Assembly: GCA_963678675.1 (NCBI GenBank)
Contig: OY783195.1
Location: 6,954,001-7,018,000 of the forward strand
Source: Xiphydria camelus
Taxonomy: Eukaryota; Arthropoda; Insecta; Hymenoptera; Xiphydriidae
Direction: 5' to 3'
DNA: 64,000 bases
Position numbers and translations under genes: made by a program
Part shown: in pieces, positions 12,574 through 24,515 of the stretch
How the letters are laid out: each line of letters opens with the position of its first letter
How positions within the stretch are numbered: the first letter of the stretch is position 1
Notes under the pieces: model-generated
Told to the model about the DNA's origin: nothing
The model's database searches: none
The model's input: the letters and a program-made list of their open reading frames with translations, nothing else

Positions 12574-13227
12574 AAATCTATATTTTCATTTATTATAATA
12601 GAAATGAAAATCTATATTTCCATTTTTAATAACGATCAGGAATTTAATTTCTATAGAATTATCGAAGGCAATTTTAAATGGAGATGTTAGGTAGAGCGGA
12701 GTAAGTGAAGGGCAGGAAAAAAATGGATGTACCATGTTTCGAAGTGCAGATGAAAGGGTGGGAGGCTGAGCGAGGGTCTTAAGAGTTGGATATAGGCGTC
12801 GCGAAAAGAACACTACCTGGAAGCCAAAGTGGAAGAAATGTCGAGGGGAGTTCTAATGTAAGTAGGGAAGCGTGTGAGTTTAACAGGATGTTTGAGGGAC
12901 GAGCGAAAAAGGGGAAATAATGGTGTGGTGAATGGCAGTTAGGGAAAGGGAAGAGTGTAGGAAAAAGGAAAGTACCGAACAGAGAGATACGAAAAACGAG
13001 ATGAACAGTGGTCCATTGTGTCTAGTTGGATACAAAGGGAAGAGGATTCAGAAAAGATCGTCTTTTTTGAAATTAACAAATTCTAAGCACCCTCACACCT
13101 GTACTCCGTTCATTTTCATATAGATATACACGCATTTAATATACAATATTGAAAATTGAAATGTACCATTTTTCAAAATGTTTCAATTTCATGAAAGTCT
13201 TCTTGTTCCCCGCGAAAACAAAAAAGT
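12574..13227. other. No gene recognised; purine-rich plus strand
   Basis: The region 12680-13050 is G/A-rich on the plus strand, which keeps short frames open without any recognisable protein. Confidence 0.4.
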
Positions 13228-13627
13228 ACGATTAAAGTGTGGCGAAAGTCTAGGGAAAGTTGAACTAAAAAGTATGGCTAGGGATCGTATTCCAGATTTT
13301 CAGCCGGACAATATTTTCATATCCGCTGAAAAGTAAATTTTTGTGGACTTACCTATACCTTTTTCATTCAATTCTGTTGTATGGGTTCTTCATTATAAAA
13401 TGATAATGACTTGTTTGGTTTTATAATATAGTTCATTAGTAATAATTTGAGAGTTTAATAAAATAATAAATTGAATTAATTCCAATTGACAAAAATAGAC
13501 GTCGATTACAGCATAACCACGTACAAACAACTGAACTCTAATTGAAGAGCATATCGTTTACCGACTGAAAGTCTGGGATACGATCCTATGGATACTTTTC
13601 TTTTACGCCATACTTTTTTTTACGCGG
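13228..13627. mobile_element. Family D element, copy 1
   Basis: TIRs of about 60 bases run GTCTAGGGAAAGTTGAACTA, AAAAGTATGGCTAGGGATCG, then CAGATTTTCAGCCGG, with the inverse near 13560-13627. The whole sequence, including ACCTATACCTTTTTCATTCA and AGAGTTTAATAAAATAATAA, reappears inverted at 37279-37687. Two full-length copies define the family. No coding capacity is visible. Confidence 0.7.
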
Positions 13628-14428
13628 GTCAATACCACTGCAACAGTTATTACACTGACATTCATCGAATAAAAAATTATACGTACACAGAAATCGTCCA
13701 GTCGAAAAACGATCTAATTTTAGAGAGGTTTTTTATTCTAATAAGACTAGGCGTTATTATACTCGTATTTCTCGAATGAAAACCGCGGTGAAGCAATGGT
13801 TTCCAAAGACAAGAAACGAGGGCCGAGGCCACGTTGATAATTTTGAAATCTGTGGAATTTCAAGCTCCCTGAGCCGGTGCAACCGCCGTCGATAAAAGTG
13901 GAGGATTATAGCGTGGCTCATGGGAGCTTAGGCGCCGCGGAACAGGGAAGTGCAGCACCGGGACTGGGCCAAGTGACAACCGGTCTCGGAGGAGTACCTT
14001 CCTATTTATACACCCCGTAGTAATATATGTCGGTCCGCCGAGTCTAACATCCCCTGTTTGTTGCAGCGGTGTGGCTAAGTAATACGATATTGTAGGAGTA
14101 TTTCGGTGGGCTTTCTTTGCGGGTTTCGGAGGAATCCCGGAAAGCAGGGAGTTTGAAGAATTTCACGTTATAGGCGTATGAGATAGGCGGCTAAATCATT
14201 TGAGGTATTCGAGTGGCGATAAAACTTGTGCGTCTATTGTTCCTAATTTATTCGACGTTAACTACTACTGTGCTTAGGAGAGATGGATGCGATAGGATAA
14301 TCTGTGGAGCGTTAAAAGTAACGTTGGCGCGTTTCAAAAAGTAAAATTGATGATAAAAAAGAGGGCAAAATAAAATATTGTTCGTTCATTCACACTGCTT
14401 CCATTTCGAAGAAATGTTACAGCGAGTA
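13628..14428. other. No gene recognised
   Basis: A GC-richer part (13780-14110) contains no frame of interest. I see no repeat. Confidence 0.4.
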
Positions 14429-14718
14429 TGTGCACGGAAAGGACTAATTTTATCTTAGTAACAACATCAAAAATCAGTTATTATAGCAGCATTTTTTGTT
14501 ACAGTATCAAAAACAGTTTACCGTTGCGATGAAAAATAATGTTTAACAGATTTCCTTGGTTACAATGAAAATCATTGCTTTTCTTTCTTTTTCTTCGTAA
14601 CCCAAACAAATGAATTTATTATAATAACAAATCGATCTATTGTCACTGTTTTAACTCAAATATTTGTTATGGTAACTTAAATAATGTTACAATAACACAT
14701 TATTTTTTTCCGTGCGCA
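14429..14718. mobile_element. Diverged TIR element, GCACGGAAA ends
   Basis: TGCACGGAAAGGACTAATTT at the left is answered by the reverse of CATTATTTTTTTCCGTGCGC at the right. Internal GTTACAATGAAA and ACAAATATTTGTTAT-like blocks add weak symmetry. Non-coding. Confidence 0.45.
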
Positions 14719-14901
14719 TGTAAATGCATTAAAAGCATCGTAATCACTTATTTTTCGAATGGGAGAGAAATACGGGTGTTGAAAGATAATGAATACAATT
14801 CTGAAAATACAGCATAGGTATATGAAATAGAACAAAATTACTAGTACCTACTTAAGGATCCTCTCTCTCTCTGACTTAGTTGGCGAAGCCGTCGCGTTTT
14901 A

Positions 14902-15062
14902 CATACGGGGTGTTTCTCTTGAGATCGTACATAGGACGATATACAATAAAGAGATAGGCTGTACGGTATTGGCTGCATACCAGAGGATACCATATGATTG
15001 GTTCCATCGATCGACCTAATGATGTACAGCCTATGTACAATCTCAAAGGAAATACCCCATAT
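14902..15062. mobile_element. 160-bp MITE with inverted ends
   Basis: ATACGGGGTGTTTCTCTTGA GATCGTACATAGG at the left mirrors CCTATGTACAATCTCA AAGGAAATACCCCATA at the right. An inner AGGCTGTAC/GTACAGCCT pair lies within. No coding frame of note. Confidence 0.6.
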
Positions 15063-16507
15063 ACTCTTACATACAGAGTCTACCTGGATAACGAGCATCA
15101 GATAGTGTGTTACTGAGAATTTAGATCCATTCCCATTTCAAAATAGAGATGATTTCGCTGACGGACGTGTTTCCAATAAAGGAGACCATCAAATTGTTAC
15201 ACGTGGTCTCCGTTTTTTATGATAAATTATTGTAGTCCAGTATTTAATGATTTGTACATTTTGTGGAGTGCTAGGAATTTTTTATGAAGTTAATTGAATT
15301 AAAGAAACATTTATTAACAAAACTAAGACAAGGTGTAACAATTTGAAGGTATCCTTTATCGATGAAACCATGGTTTATCAGTGAAATATTTTCTATCTGA
15401 AGATGAGAATGGATCTCTAGAATCTAGAAAAAAAATAGCAGCTCTTCTCTAATGAATTCAGCTCAGATTGGATTCTTAATTAGAGAAAATTCGACATTTG
15501 ACATTTATTTCGAAATGTTAGTAGGATACTTATTAATTAATTTGAGGGAGTAGCTCTGTACACCACGGTAGTCATCACGTATAGTGCACTGCTTCAAAAT
15601 AAAAACTTCTTCGCGCACAGTAATTAATTGCACTCGTTATATGCCATCCTACATTGCACAGAACGTCCTGCGTTCTCGTCGGGGTCATTTGTCGGCGCCA
15701 AATTGACTACCGTAAAAAAAGATGTCCTTGTATGAGTATACCGAGCTCTGGCTGAAAATTTCACGTTTCGTTACGTTCTATCTGGAACCTCCATTAAGTA
15801 TGCATTTTTTTACGCAAATAAGCACTTGCGAGAAATGTTATTACCCTGATTATACGATTCTTAGAGTGGTGAAGGTATCATTAATGTACTCATTGCTCCT
15901 AACAAAAAAAAATTCACTTGAACATTTCGTGAGATGTAACCTTTCTCATTGAAAATAATCCCTGTTTTTATAACTGGTTATTTATAAGTTTGACGTTTAC
16001 TATTTTAAAATTGAAGTAAGAAAGTAAGTAAAACGCCGTAAATATTTGAAGTCTGCAAATATAATATTTGCGTCAGAACATACACGCGGAATGTGTATCA
16101 TATACCCAGTAAATAAACAATTGATTACAATTAAATTCTCGTTTATTTCCAATTGAATAAAAGGCAATTACACGTGCTTTTAATGTTGAAACTCAATTTG
16201 TTCATGTGCACTATTATACCCCCACTGCAAGAGCGCCAAGAATCTGTCGAGCCAATGCAGACTTATAGAAGATCGTTACACCTGGAAACCCTATTATACA
16301 TCGAGTTACAATTCCCGAAAATAGAGAAGGCCGTAAACACGATACATGCAGCCTTACAACAGTCCCCATACGCCGAGAACCTTTCATTTCACCCCATACA
16401 GCGCGTATCGCTCGGGCCTCTGTAGCGACTGAGTCTTTAGACGCGCGACAAGTGTCGGGGACAACACACATACGCATAAAAGTCAGCGCATTAAAGTACG
16501 TACAAAA
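15063..16507. other. No gene recognised; small hairpin
   Basis: A short hairpin at about 15181-15212 (GGAGACCA...TGGTCTCC) is the only structure I see. Frames at 15722-15952 and 16153-16425 show no domain. Confidence 0.4.
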
Positions 16508-17213
16508 TAGTACAGTCAATAAGTCATTTGAGATCAAAAAGCATTGGGGTAGGGCAATCTTTTTAATATGTCGTTTCTGGTGGTCAAAAGCGTAAAATTT
16601 CAAGTTCCCGTATTCCCACCTGTGCCGCTTCACCGCCACCTTGAAAAACATTTTGGAATCGATTTATCTGGTTCCCTGTTCGTCGGGGGGAAAAAATGTA
16701 AGGACAAACATTGTAGAGCTCGAAATTTGCAACAATTTTTGTTTGAAGTCGACTTCTCTGTAGTTAGTTCTAAAGAAGATAGAAGGCGCCAAATTTTCAA
16801 AAATTAGTTTCTCCGTATCCGTATTTCCACCTTCAAAAATTGATTTAATCCGAAATTTTTGTACGTAAAACTTATAGATTTTCAAAAAATCTATTGCAAA
16901 CATATGTGTATATTGTTTATAACTTTTAGAAACTTTTGCGTCCCATATGTTTTTGGGAACTAGCTACGGATAGTTCGGCCTCAGATAATAAATATTGAAA
17001 ATTTTAAGCTCTACAATTTTTGTCCTAACACTTTTTTCCCTCCGAAGAACAGGAAACGAGATGAATCGACTCCAAAATATTTTTCAAGATGGAGGTGAAG
17101 GGGCAAAGGTGGGAATACGGGAACTTGGGATTTTACCTTTTTGACTACCAAAAACAACGTATTAAAAATTCACACCTATAACCCAATTTTTTTACGATAG
17201 ATTGACCGTACTA
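16508..17213. mobile_element. 706-bp element with about 200-bp TIRs
   Basis: TAGTACAGTCAAT at the left and ATTGACCGTACTA at the right bound arms that match through AATTTCAAGTTCCCGTATTC CCACCT, GGTTCCCTGTTC and ATTGTAGAGCTC (and their inverses up to about 17165). The short frames on both strands here lie inside these arms and are not genes. Confidence 0.7.
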
Positions 17214-18640
17214 AAATCTTTTCGAAATGTAGTCTCCCTAAGATCTTTTCGAGATTAAATTCTTTATCGATTATTGACGAATCAGATGACAGCTGATTTA
17301 AAAAAAATCGAATCGAGTAATCGGTAAGAATTGAATCGAGACAAAATGAGAGGTAACGTCACGAGAGGTGCGACTATACCGTCGCGTATACATATATACA
17401 GTCGAATATACCTTCGAAGCGTTATCGCACGGCCAATTTCGTCGCATTATCGCATCAGCCTGAACTACGAACGAGAGTGGTTAGTCAAAATGGTCAGTGC
17501 GTGACGAGGCAAGCGGGAAAAAATGGAGCAGTCAATCGGCATTATTACAGCACTAGAAAGGAAATTGTATTATCTTTCTTCGAGGCGTGTGTATAAAAAA
17601 AATGTTTCGAAGGAGAATTTACCTCCTCCTTCGACAGACGTAGCGAGAGTGCGTTGAATAAACGTGGGCATATGTATATGTTGTTCAAGCAATAAGCATA
17701 AATGCATATTATGGAAAGTAGTAAATTTCCCGATTGTAATTTGTAGTTATGGGATATCCTTTCGTGATGCAATTTATTCCATTTCTTTCCATCTCTCCGC
17801 AGCTAATATTGTTGGATTGCAGTAAATTTCGTACGCGCGCGAGTCTACATTTTCCTACGCGTATACGTAAATGTGTCCGTAAATTATTTTACGTAGAACA
17901 AATAAAATATTATTACGTCAATATTTTCCAATGATACCAATATGTGGACCAGTGGTATCCATTGCAGCCTTAATCATTACTTCTTTACTCATTTTTATAA
18001 TTAGCCTTTTCACATAATTTTGTTAGAGAAAATAATTCATCAAAGAACGTTTTACGAAAATTGAAACACATTGAAAAGAATAGTAATATCTTCGTAAAAC
18101 GTTATACTGTGTTCCCTAAAATTCATGGATGCATTTTTAAAAAATACGTTACAAAATTAAAAATTACAACCCACAAACATTTACTCGTGAATAGCTCGAA
18201 ATCAAAGCGTCGCGAAAATCAGAAAGTACTCATGTCACAAACAAAGAACTGTGTTCTCGCAGGAAAACTTTTTTCTGGGAAAACCTTCCCCAATTTTCTC
18301 TTCTTCTTTTTTTGTTCTTAGAAGTATAAAGTAAATAGTGACACAAAACACAGAGTCGAATATTTTTCCTAGGAGCTTCGAGGTTCGAAAAATCGAGGTC
18401 CTTAGTGCAAATATTTGCAGTGACACGTAGCACGCCCACGCGAAGGGTTCGTCATCCTCGCGGTGTGCATGCGGTCCATCTTTTCACCATCGCGGAGGCA
18501 CTTCGTGCAGCGACGAAAAGAGACAGACGCATTAGTCTCGCCTGCAGTGGCGCACGGTGCATGGACGAACGAGGACATAGATCACAGGTTGACACACCTG
18601 CATGCATGCGCCTCCTGTAAATAACAAAACGCGTCCACTT
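17214..18640. other. No gene recognised; solo transposon end and a hairpin
   Basis: Positions 17359-17384 (AACGTCACGAGAGGTGCGAC followed by TATA) resemble the right end of the pogo-like element at 44395-44567, but I find no convincing partner end. At about 18044-18106 AACGTTTTACGAA is answered by TTCGTAAAACGTT, giving a hairpin with a loop of about 35 bases. No coding feature is supported. Confidence 0.35.
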
Positions 18641-18753
18641 CCCCTCCCCCTTTTTTTCTCTTTCCTTCTTTTTCTCCTCCCTCCCTGTCCCCCTCTCGCT
18701 CTCCAACCACTATCTCACCCTCCCTCTCCTTCTCGCTCTCTACTTTCTTTCTC
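18641..18753. repeat. Polypyrimidine tract
   Basis: About 110 bases of almost uninterrupted C and T on the plus strand. Low complexity of this kind can form triplex DNA. It also keeps both-strand frames artificially open. Confidence 0.8.
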
Positions 18754-18994
18754 AGAGTCGATCCACGACGCCACGCCAAACTCGAAAATAGCTTCACTAT
18801 ATTTAGGAGACGTTTGATAGCACGCACCAAATTTCTCCTTCTCGCTCGACGTGCGCCGATCGCGTAGAAAATGGTCCTAAGTGGCCTCGAGGTACCGATT
18901 CCATAATGGAAGTTGCGCACTTATACTAAAGAGGACGCGTTACGTAGACGCTAAGTATAAGCTAAGGGGTGGTATATCGTTCGAGTCATGAATT

Positions 18995-19256
18995 CACTGG
19001 GAACAAAATTGGGTACATTTGACTAAACATTTAGTTGAATACTTACGATTAAATATTTTACCAGCTCAAATAATATTTATTTATCTGAATAAAATGTTTT
19101 CTTGACTCAACAAAATACATTTATTAAGAAAATATATTACTTGAGCCAAGATAGTATTTTGTCGGGACAAATGAATACTGTCTGAGCTAATCAAATATTT
19201 AATTGCGACTATTCAACTAAATGTTTAATTGATTTAACCACATTTTTTTCGCAGTG
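18995..19256. mobile_element. Family B element (CACTGGG...GCAGTG)
   Basis: CACTGGGAACAAAATTGGGT at the left and CCACATTTTTTTCGCAGTG at the right form TIRs. Inside, ATTTAGTTGAATA and TATTCAACTAAATGTTTAAT are symmetric, and ACTTGAGC/GACTCAAC motifs recur. AT-rich and non-coding. Confidence 0.6.
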
Positions 19257-20779
19257 TCAACATTAAACAAATGATCCAGCTCGCCTCGAATAATTAACCA
19301 TTCGTTTGGAGTTAAAAAAATAATAATCGGCGTACGTAGCGTACTTCGTTATTAAAAGAGGAGAAATTAGTAATTTATAAGAGTATCGATTTTGTAGCAG
19401 AACTCGGTACGATATTTCTGTGTATACAATACTTCCGATTAGTAGACCATTAGATATGTGTAAATTTACATTATACGCTATATCCACCAGCCAAAGCATA
19501 ACTTATCGGACTGTTTGCGCATTTCTATCAGTCACATTTTGTTTTGATTTTTTAATCGATCGAACGAGCAGAATATATTTGGTACATACTTTGTGGTGTA
19601 GCTTTCATGGTATTCCCTTCAATGTGTGAAATAGTACACCTTTGATATTGGGGCGAATCAGATCGTTTTCAAATCTTTCTTCGATGAATTCTGATCAAAG
19701 AAGAATCCGAACATTTTTAAAGACTCAGACATGTGTTATAACAATGTGTAATTTTGCAGCAACTTTACGAAAACATAGTTCACCGCGTTCAGCAACTGTG
19801 TATATTTATAAGTCCTCCTTTAGCACTGTTTTATGTGATTAAATGATGAAATTATGTTTCGGAAATAATAAGTAAATTTTACATATTACTGTGATTCAAT
19901 AAGTTAAATTTTACGTAAATGTGATGTATTGTTTGCAACTTACACTTGCAACAAACAATTTCTGTTAATTTGATGTCATAAAGAAGACAATTTAAAGCAG
20001 CTTTAACTTAACGCATGCCATGAATCGGGGATATCTGACTTGTGAGAGTATCTTATTGATATTTGTAGATAATATTTATAGCGTTACGAGAAATATTTAT
20101 ATATAATAATATTCCAGCTAATTTTTGCTTTCTAAATTTTTTTATCAATGACACGTCAGAATTTCTACTGAAATAATTAAGGGTCTTTGTCGTTGCTGAC
20201 AGTATTTAATTAAATAATTGTGTATTTTTTCATGCAGTCCTTTGCCACTTTATCGATTTCGTTGTAATTCTCATCGGTAACATTTCATTTTCATCTATTA
20301 AATTCACATTTCTCCTGCTTCCTCGCAAGCTCGAATGACGTCGTCGCATAAGGACGACGCGCCGCGACTCAAATACACGTAAGTATAATATATCGAGTTG
20401 TGTCGCGAAAGTGAAAGCACAGGAAATTACGCGTTCCCGTGCGTCGACTCGTCGATAGGCGAAAGGTTACCAGGAAGTCTCTCCAGTGCCGATTTCCAGG
20501 AGTGGCCGAAGCGTTCGAAGGTTATCGATCCTTCGGATTCTGGCTTCGACTCGAGGCGTGGAAGTTTACAATTGCATACATACGTCGAAATGGAGTAGCC
20601 GGTACTCTAATCTGATTGATAATAACCATCAGATGTCATGAAGTATTCTGTATTAATGGACTTACTTTTATGGAGCATCTCTTCTACTTTGTTTCGGGAT
20701 CTAGAACCGCCATTTCGAAAGCAGTATCCTTCCTCCTCGAAGAATAATACCGTAAACTCTTATATAGGGCTACTAGTCT
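19257..20779. other. No gene recognised
   Basis: AT-rich with a CpG-richer segment at 20330-20600. The short frame at 20398-20598 is in that segment and shows no domain. Confidence 0.4.
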
Positions 20780-21880
20780 AGTCATTATAGCATATGAAAT
20801 GTAAATTAATTTGGATAGGATGAAACCTATACCAATCGATAGGGAAAAATCCCCTGCAAAACATATCAAAAGATCCCAAGCAGCTTTGGCCGGGAAATAT
20901 TTTTAATTAATTAAAAAATGACAACAGTTGCGGTCGAGCGTCCTTTGAACGCTGATATTTCTCGTTCAATGGGCCCAATTAAAAAAATTAAACTACCCTT
21001 TTTTGTATTGGGATCTGACATGTCTCGATACGCCGTCTCGTGGCGAGAAGTAAAACTATTTCTAGTATACCGTTTAGTGGGTTTAGCGAGTGACTGGCAT
21101 TGGATTAATGTACACAAGCCATTATTATTAATATTAATATTGAGCTCGCAAGCGGCTCGAAAGGAAGGGGTACGCTTCGGTACAAGGGCGGGTTTTTTTT
21201 CCAATTCACGATGCGAGAAGAAAGTTTTGAGAAAGTGGAAGAGTAAAAACGTGAGAAAAACTCTGGGGAGACGCGCAGATACGTCGACGTCCTGTGATAT
21301 CGTCAAGGGACAGGCGTATGCGAGTCTCGAAGGCTGAATTTATGGGAGGTCAACCATGTCCTCCCGCGAGTCTGGTGAAAGTTGGGAAGGGTTCGCGAAT
21401 CCCTGCGCGTGCCAAAACAATAAATAATAATTAAATAATAACTACACTCCCACATACACTCTATGTTGGCAGTATACTGATTTCGGCCATATTGAACTTT
21501 TCGAAGAAAGCTCCTCCCCCACGTCAGATCCCAATAGCGGGGAAAATTTGATACAAAAAACAAGCGGAAACCCCTAGTTAAAAGTCGAAACGAAACACTT
21601 TCAACGAGGGGTTTCCGCTTGTCTTTTGTAGTAAATTTTCCCCGCTACGAAATGATAGTTCTACTTTTTTAATTGAGCCCATTGAACGAGAAATATCAAC
21701 GTTCAAAGTATGCTCGATCGCAATCGTTATTATTTTTTAATTATTTAAAAATATTTCCCGGCCAAAATTGCTTGGGATCTTTTGATATGTTTTTCAGGGG
21801 ATTTTTCCCTATCGATTGGAATAGGTTTCATCCTACCCAGATTAATTTGCATTTTCTCGAAAAAAATCGCCTACTTTGAC
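20780..21880. mobile_element. 1.1-kb element with about 200-bp inverted arms
   Basis: The left arm (TAATTTGGATAGGATGAAAC, AATCGATAGGGAAAAATCCC, GATCCCAAGCAG, GGCCGGGAAATATTT, then GATATTTCTCGTTCAATGGG) is mirrored by 21660-21860. The pair of opposite-strand frames near 20911-21337 lies within and next to the left arm and has no recognisable domain. A separate small MITE sits just inside the right arm at 21535-21647. Confidence 0.7.
21535..21647. mobile_element. 113-bp palindromic MITE, TA flanks
   Basis: TAGCGGGGAAAATTTGATAC AAAAAACAAGCGGAAACCCC T is mirrored by AGGGGTTTCCGCTTG TCTTTTGTAGTAAATTTTCC CCGCTA around a loop of about 30 bases. The terminal TA on each side fits a TA target duplication. 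Confidence 0.7.
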
Positions 21881-21899
21881 CAGACTATACTCGGATATC

Positions 21900-22463
21900 G
21901 CGGGGTAACTTGGACACCGCGTCTAGCATTACGTTAAAGTTTTCGCAAAGAATTTAAATATTATTTGTATTATTAAGAATAACATTTGTTGAATAAGTTT
22001 CGCAAAAATTACAAAAAATGTTACAAGCTAGCAACAATTCTCATATAAATTGAAAAATTTCGTACTCTGCTGCTATTTTTTGTTTTTTACAATTTTATTT
22101 CTACATCTTGAATCGGCAATAAGAAAATTTTCCCAAAACCAATTTTTATAGATATGAAAGTTTAATAAATTTTGGTTAACCATATTATGTTCGCCATTTT
22201 GCATTTCGCAATTTTAATGTTATATTCGAAGAGTTAGCAGCATTAAGAAGCCCTAGAAATATAATTTTCGCAAGTTACGGCGTGGTAAACTTCCCATTAA
22301 GGCCCAGTTGTACAACTCCGGTTTAACTATAATCCTTGGTTGGTTGCTATGATTCCAGCTTTGCTATTGGCTACTCCGTAGCAACTAACCAAGGATTATA
22401 GTTAAACCTCAGTTGTACAACTGGGCCTAAGCACTATATTGAGATATGTCTAAGATGCCCCAC
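21900..22463. mobile_element. Weak TIR element enclosing a Harbinger-type MITE
   Basis: GCGGGGTAACTTGGACA at the left pairs imperfectly with the reverse of TGTCTAAGATGCCCCAC at the right. The motif resembles GCGGGGTATGTTGGGCATCT inside the 27638-28186 element. The ends are uncertain and the interior is AT-rich. Confidence 0.35.
22301..22427. mobile_element. 127-bp PIF/Harbinger-type MITE, TAA duplication
   Basis: Ends GGCCCAGTTGTACAAC and GTTGTACAACTGGGCC are flanked by TAA on both sides. The arms extend about 50 bases (GTTTAACTATAATCCTTGG and its reverse). A three-base TWA duplication with GGCCC...GGGCC ends is typical of PIF/Harbinger MITEs. There is no coding capacity. Confidence 0.8.
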
Positions 22464-22573
22464 GGATGTTTATTCCTTTTCTAACTTAATAAAAACACTT
22501 CTTTAAGTATAAATAGTTTTTAATTATCAATGAGAGTTCCCTTAATACATTGTAACTACTTTTAGACATTTAA

Positions 22574-22660
22574 TCCTCCATTGGTCGCGTTGATTTCAGT
22601 ACCTACATAAGAGATTGCGTGTTATGTTAGACAAAATCTAACAACGCGACCAATGGAGGG
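22574..22660. mobile_element. 87-bp piggyBac-like MITE, TTAA duplication
   Basis: Flanked by TTAA at 22570-22573 and 22661-22664. The reversed right end reads CCCTCCATTGGTCGCGTTG. The left end is TCCTCCATTGGTCGCGTTG. TTAA plus a CCYT-like start is the piggyBac pattern. Confidence 0.75.
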
Positions 22661-22981
22661 TTAAGCGAATGTACTACATTATACTTTTATAAGAAAAATT
22701 TTAATCAAGATGCATCTAGGTAGCTCCATATTACGATACATACCAATATTCGCCAGCTTTTTGTACAAGTAGAACGAGGATCGACAGATTCTTCCTTTTT
22801 TCCCTTCTTGATTTCAGATCCGGAAGAGAGTGGAAGAGATGTTGCTGTAGAGTACCGGACGCCTCGATGACATACCATGACTGATAATAATGATCAGGGA
22901 TCATCAAAGCATACGGTACTAAAAGACTTCCCTCGCGAACAATCTCTTCCATTTTTCTTCCGGATCTAGTCATCATTTGCG

Positions 22982-23191
22982 CACTGAAAAAAAATTTGCT
23001 TAATCGAAACAAGCTTATATTTGAATAGTCCTAAGAGCACAGTTATTCGATTAGAATAAGTTATAAACCTTACTGAGATTCAAATAATATTATATGGACC
23101 AAATCATTGTTCATTCGAATCGAACAAATGAGTCCTTAGGACTATTCAAAAACACGTTTATTTCGACGAAGTAAATTTTTTTTCTCAGTGC
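22982..23191. mobile_element. Family B MITE, subgroup copy 1
   Basis: CACTGAAAAAAAATTTGCTT at the left is mirrored by AAGTAAATTTTTTTTCTCAG TG at the right. Inner TAGTCCTAAGAGCACAGTTA and its partner TCCTTAGGACTATTCAAA match the copy at 49154-49373. Confidence 0.7.
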
Positions 23192-24039
23192 GATCTTCTA
23201 CCCTCCCTCCCCCGACGTTCGCCAGCTTTTCGAGCGAGGAAAACCAACAGACGGTTCCTTTTCTCCTTTCAAACAAAGAGCCGAGCAAGAGGAGCGAGTC
23301 ATCCGCTCGCATCGGACAACGGAAGAGTCAACACCGTCGTTCCACATAACCTTAAATTATCAGCCGCGAGCGCCGTGGCACGCGCGCGCGCACCGGCAAT
23401 TAGTTTTCGTTGTGACGAGTCGGCCGAAAGCAAAAGTCTCTCGAATCGGGGGAGTAATTTAGTGCGGTCCGCTCCTTTCCCGTTTCCGCCGGCGGGGAGG
23501 AAAGGATAAAGGCTCTTTCGCCCTTTCATGTCTAAAGTGGCGAAACCCACTGAAACTGTAACAAGACATCGCGCCCGGCGGACTCGCTCTCTGCGAAGGT
23601 GGCGTAATGACGTCCCTCCCCCCCTCCCTCTATTCTTTCCCCTTCTTCGTCTTACTTCTTCCACGCGTTAACCCTCGCAGCAGCGGCGTCCCGCGTTATA
23701 TGCCGTCGCGACTGACGTCGTCCTCGTAAAAACAATTACGTCTTGTTTTAGTGCGATCGTTAAATCGTTAAACCAACACGGACGACGTCCGCGGGGGACG
23801 CACCGGTCGTCGTCTGGTACCTCAGGAAATGGACTGGTCCCATCGCGTCCCATTTCCCTTTGTTTATTTCGGAGGAATTCTGACCCAATAATGTAACAGG
23901 CGGAAGGGAGGGGTCGGAAGGAACGTAACAGTTACGGGAGATGATCAGGGATTGGTCGACCGTTTGCGCTCGGAATTATCGCGACAATCTTCTGTTGTTG
24001 TCGAGCTCAGCAAAGGGGTGAGTTTCATGTAGACGGTTG
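23192..24039. other. CpG-rich patch, no gene recognised
   Basis: The stretch at 23200-23900 is markedly GC- and CpG-rich compared with its surroundings. Minus-strand frames (23299-23664 and 23668-23853) are arginine-rich by composition and show no domain. It could be a promoter-like or exon-containing patch, but nothing in the sequence decides that. Confidence 0.4.
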
Positions 24040-24515
24040 GGAAAACTTGTGTTCGAATCGGTCCACCAATTTTTGTATTTTCAAGTAAACCGAATTTTTA
24101 TGTCGATCCCACATTTGTTGCATTACAATTGAAGGGTTTCTTTCAAAAACAACATTTGTCAAATAAATTAATTTTTGTAGTATTGGTATAGTAATGCCAA
24201 CTCTTTCATTATATCTAACCCCGCGCGTATACGAATTTATTTCTCCCAAAAACTGAACTAATACTAATGTAGTTTTCTAACTATTGCTGAAATTTGCTTT
24301 TTATGTCTTAAATTCTCAGAAAGATAGGTGGTTTTTTGTTGTCCTCGAAAATTTCATTTTTTTGACAAATACTGTTTCTGAAAGAAACCCTTCAATTGAA
24401 ACGAAGAATGTTAAAATTAACGCAAGGAATAGTAAATTAACACGACGAATCTGTCGATTTTAACATACAAAAACGGGTGGACCGATTTTAATATAAAATA
24501 TTCAACTGCGTAGAA
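24040..24515. mobile_element. Family E foldback, copy 1
   Basis: GAATCGGTCCACCAATTTTT GTAT at the left is mirrored by ATACAAAAACGGGTGGACCG ATTTT at the right. AATTGAAGGGTTTCTTTCA and its reverse pair further in. The right arm carries GTTAATTTTAACATTC-type sequence (reverse) shared with 55665-55850 and 59436-59650. The copies are diverged and lack coding potential. Confidence 0.6.

Noticed and set aside
18452..18920. Highly charged minus-strand frames rich in Glu, Lys and Arg
   Set aside because: They are translations of the polypyrimidine tract at 18641-18753.
20911..21337. Overlapping opposite-strand frames of about 130-140 codons
   Set aside because: They share a GC-richer part and the left arm of a long inverted repeat. 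Both cannot be real and neither has a domain.
23299..23853. Arginine-rich minus-strand frames in the GC-rich patch
   Set aside because: Open only because of high GC. Low-complexity peptide with no domain.
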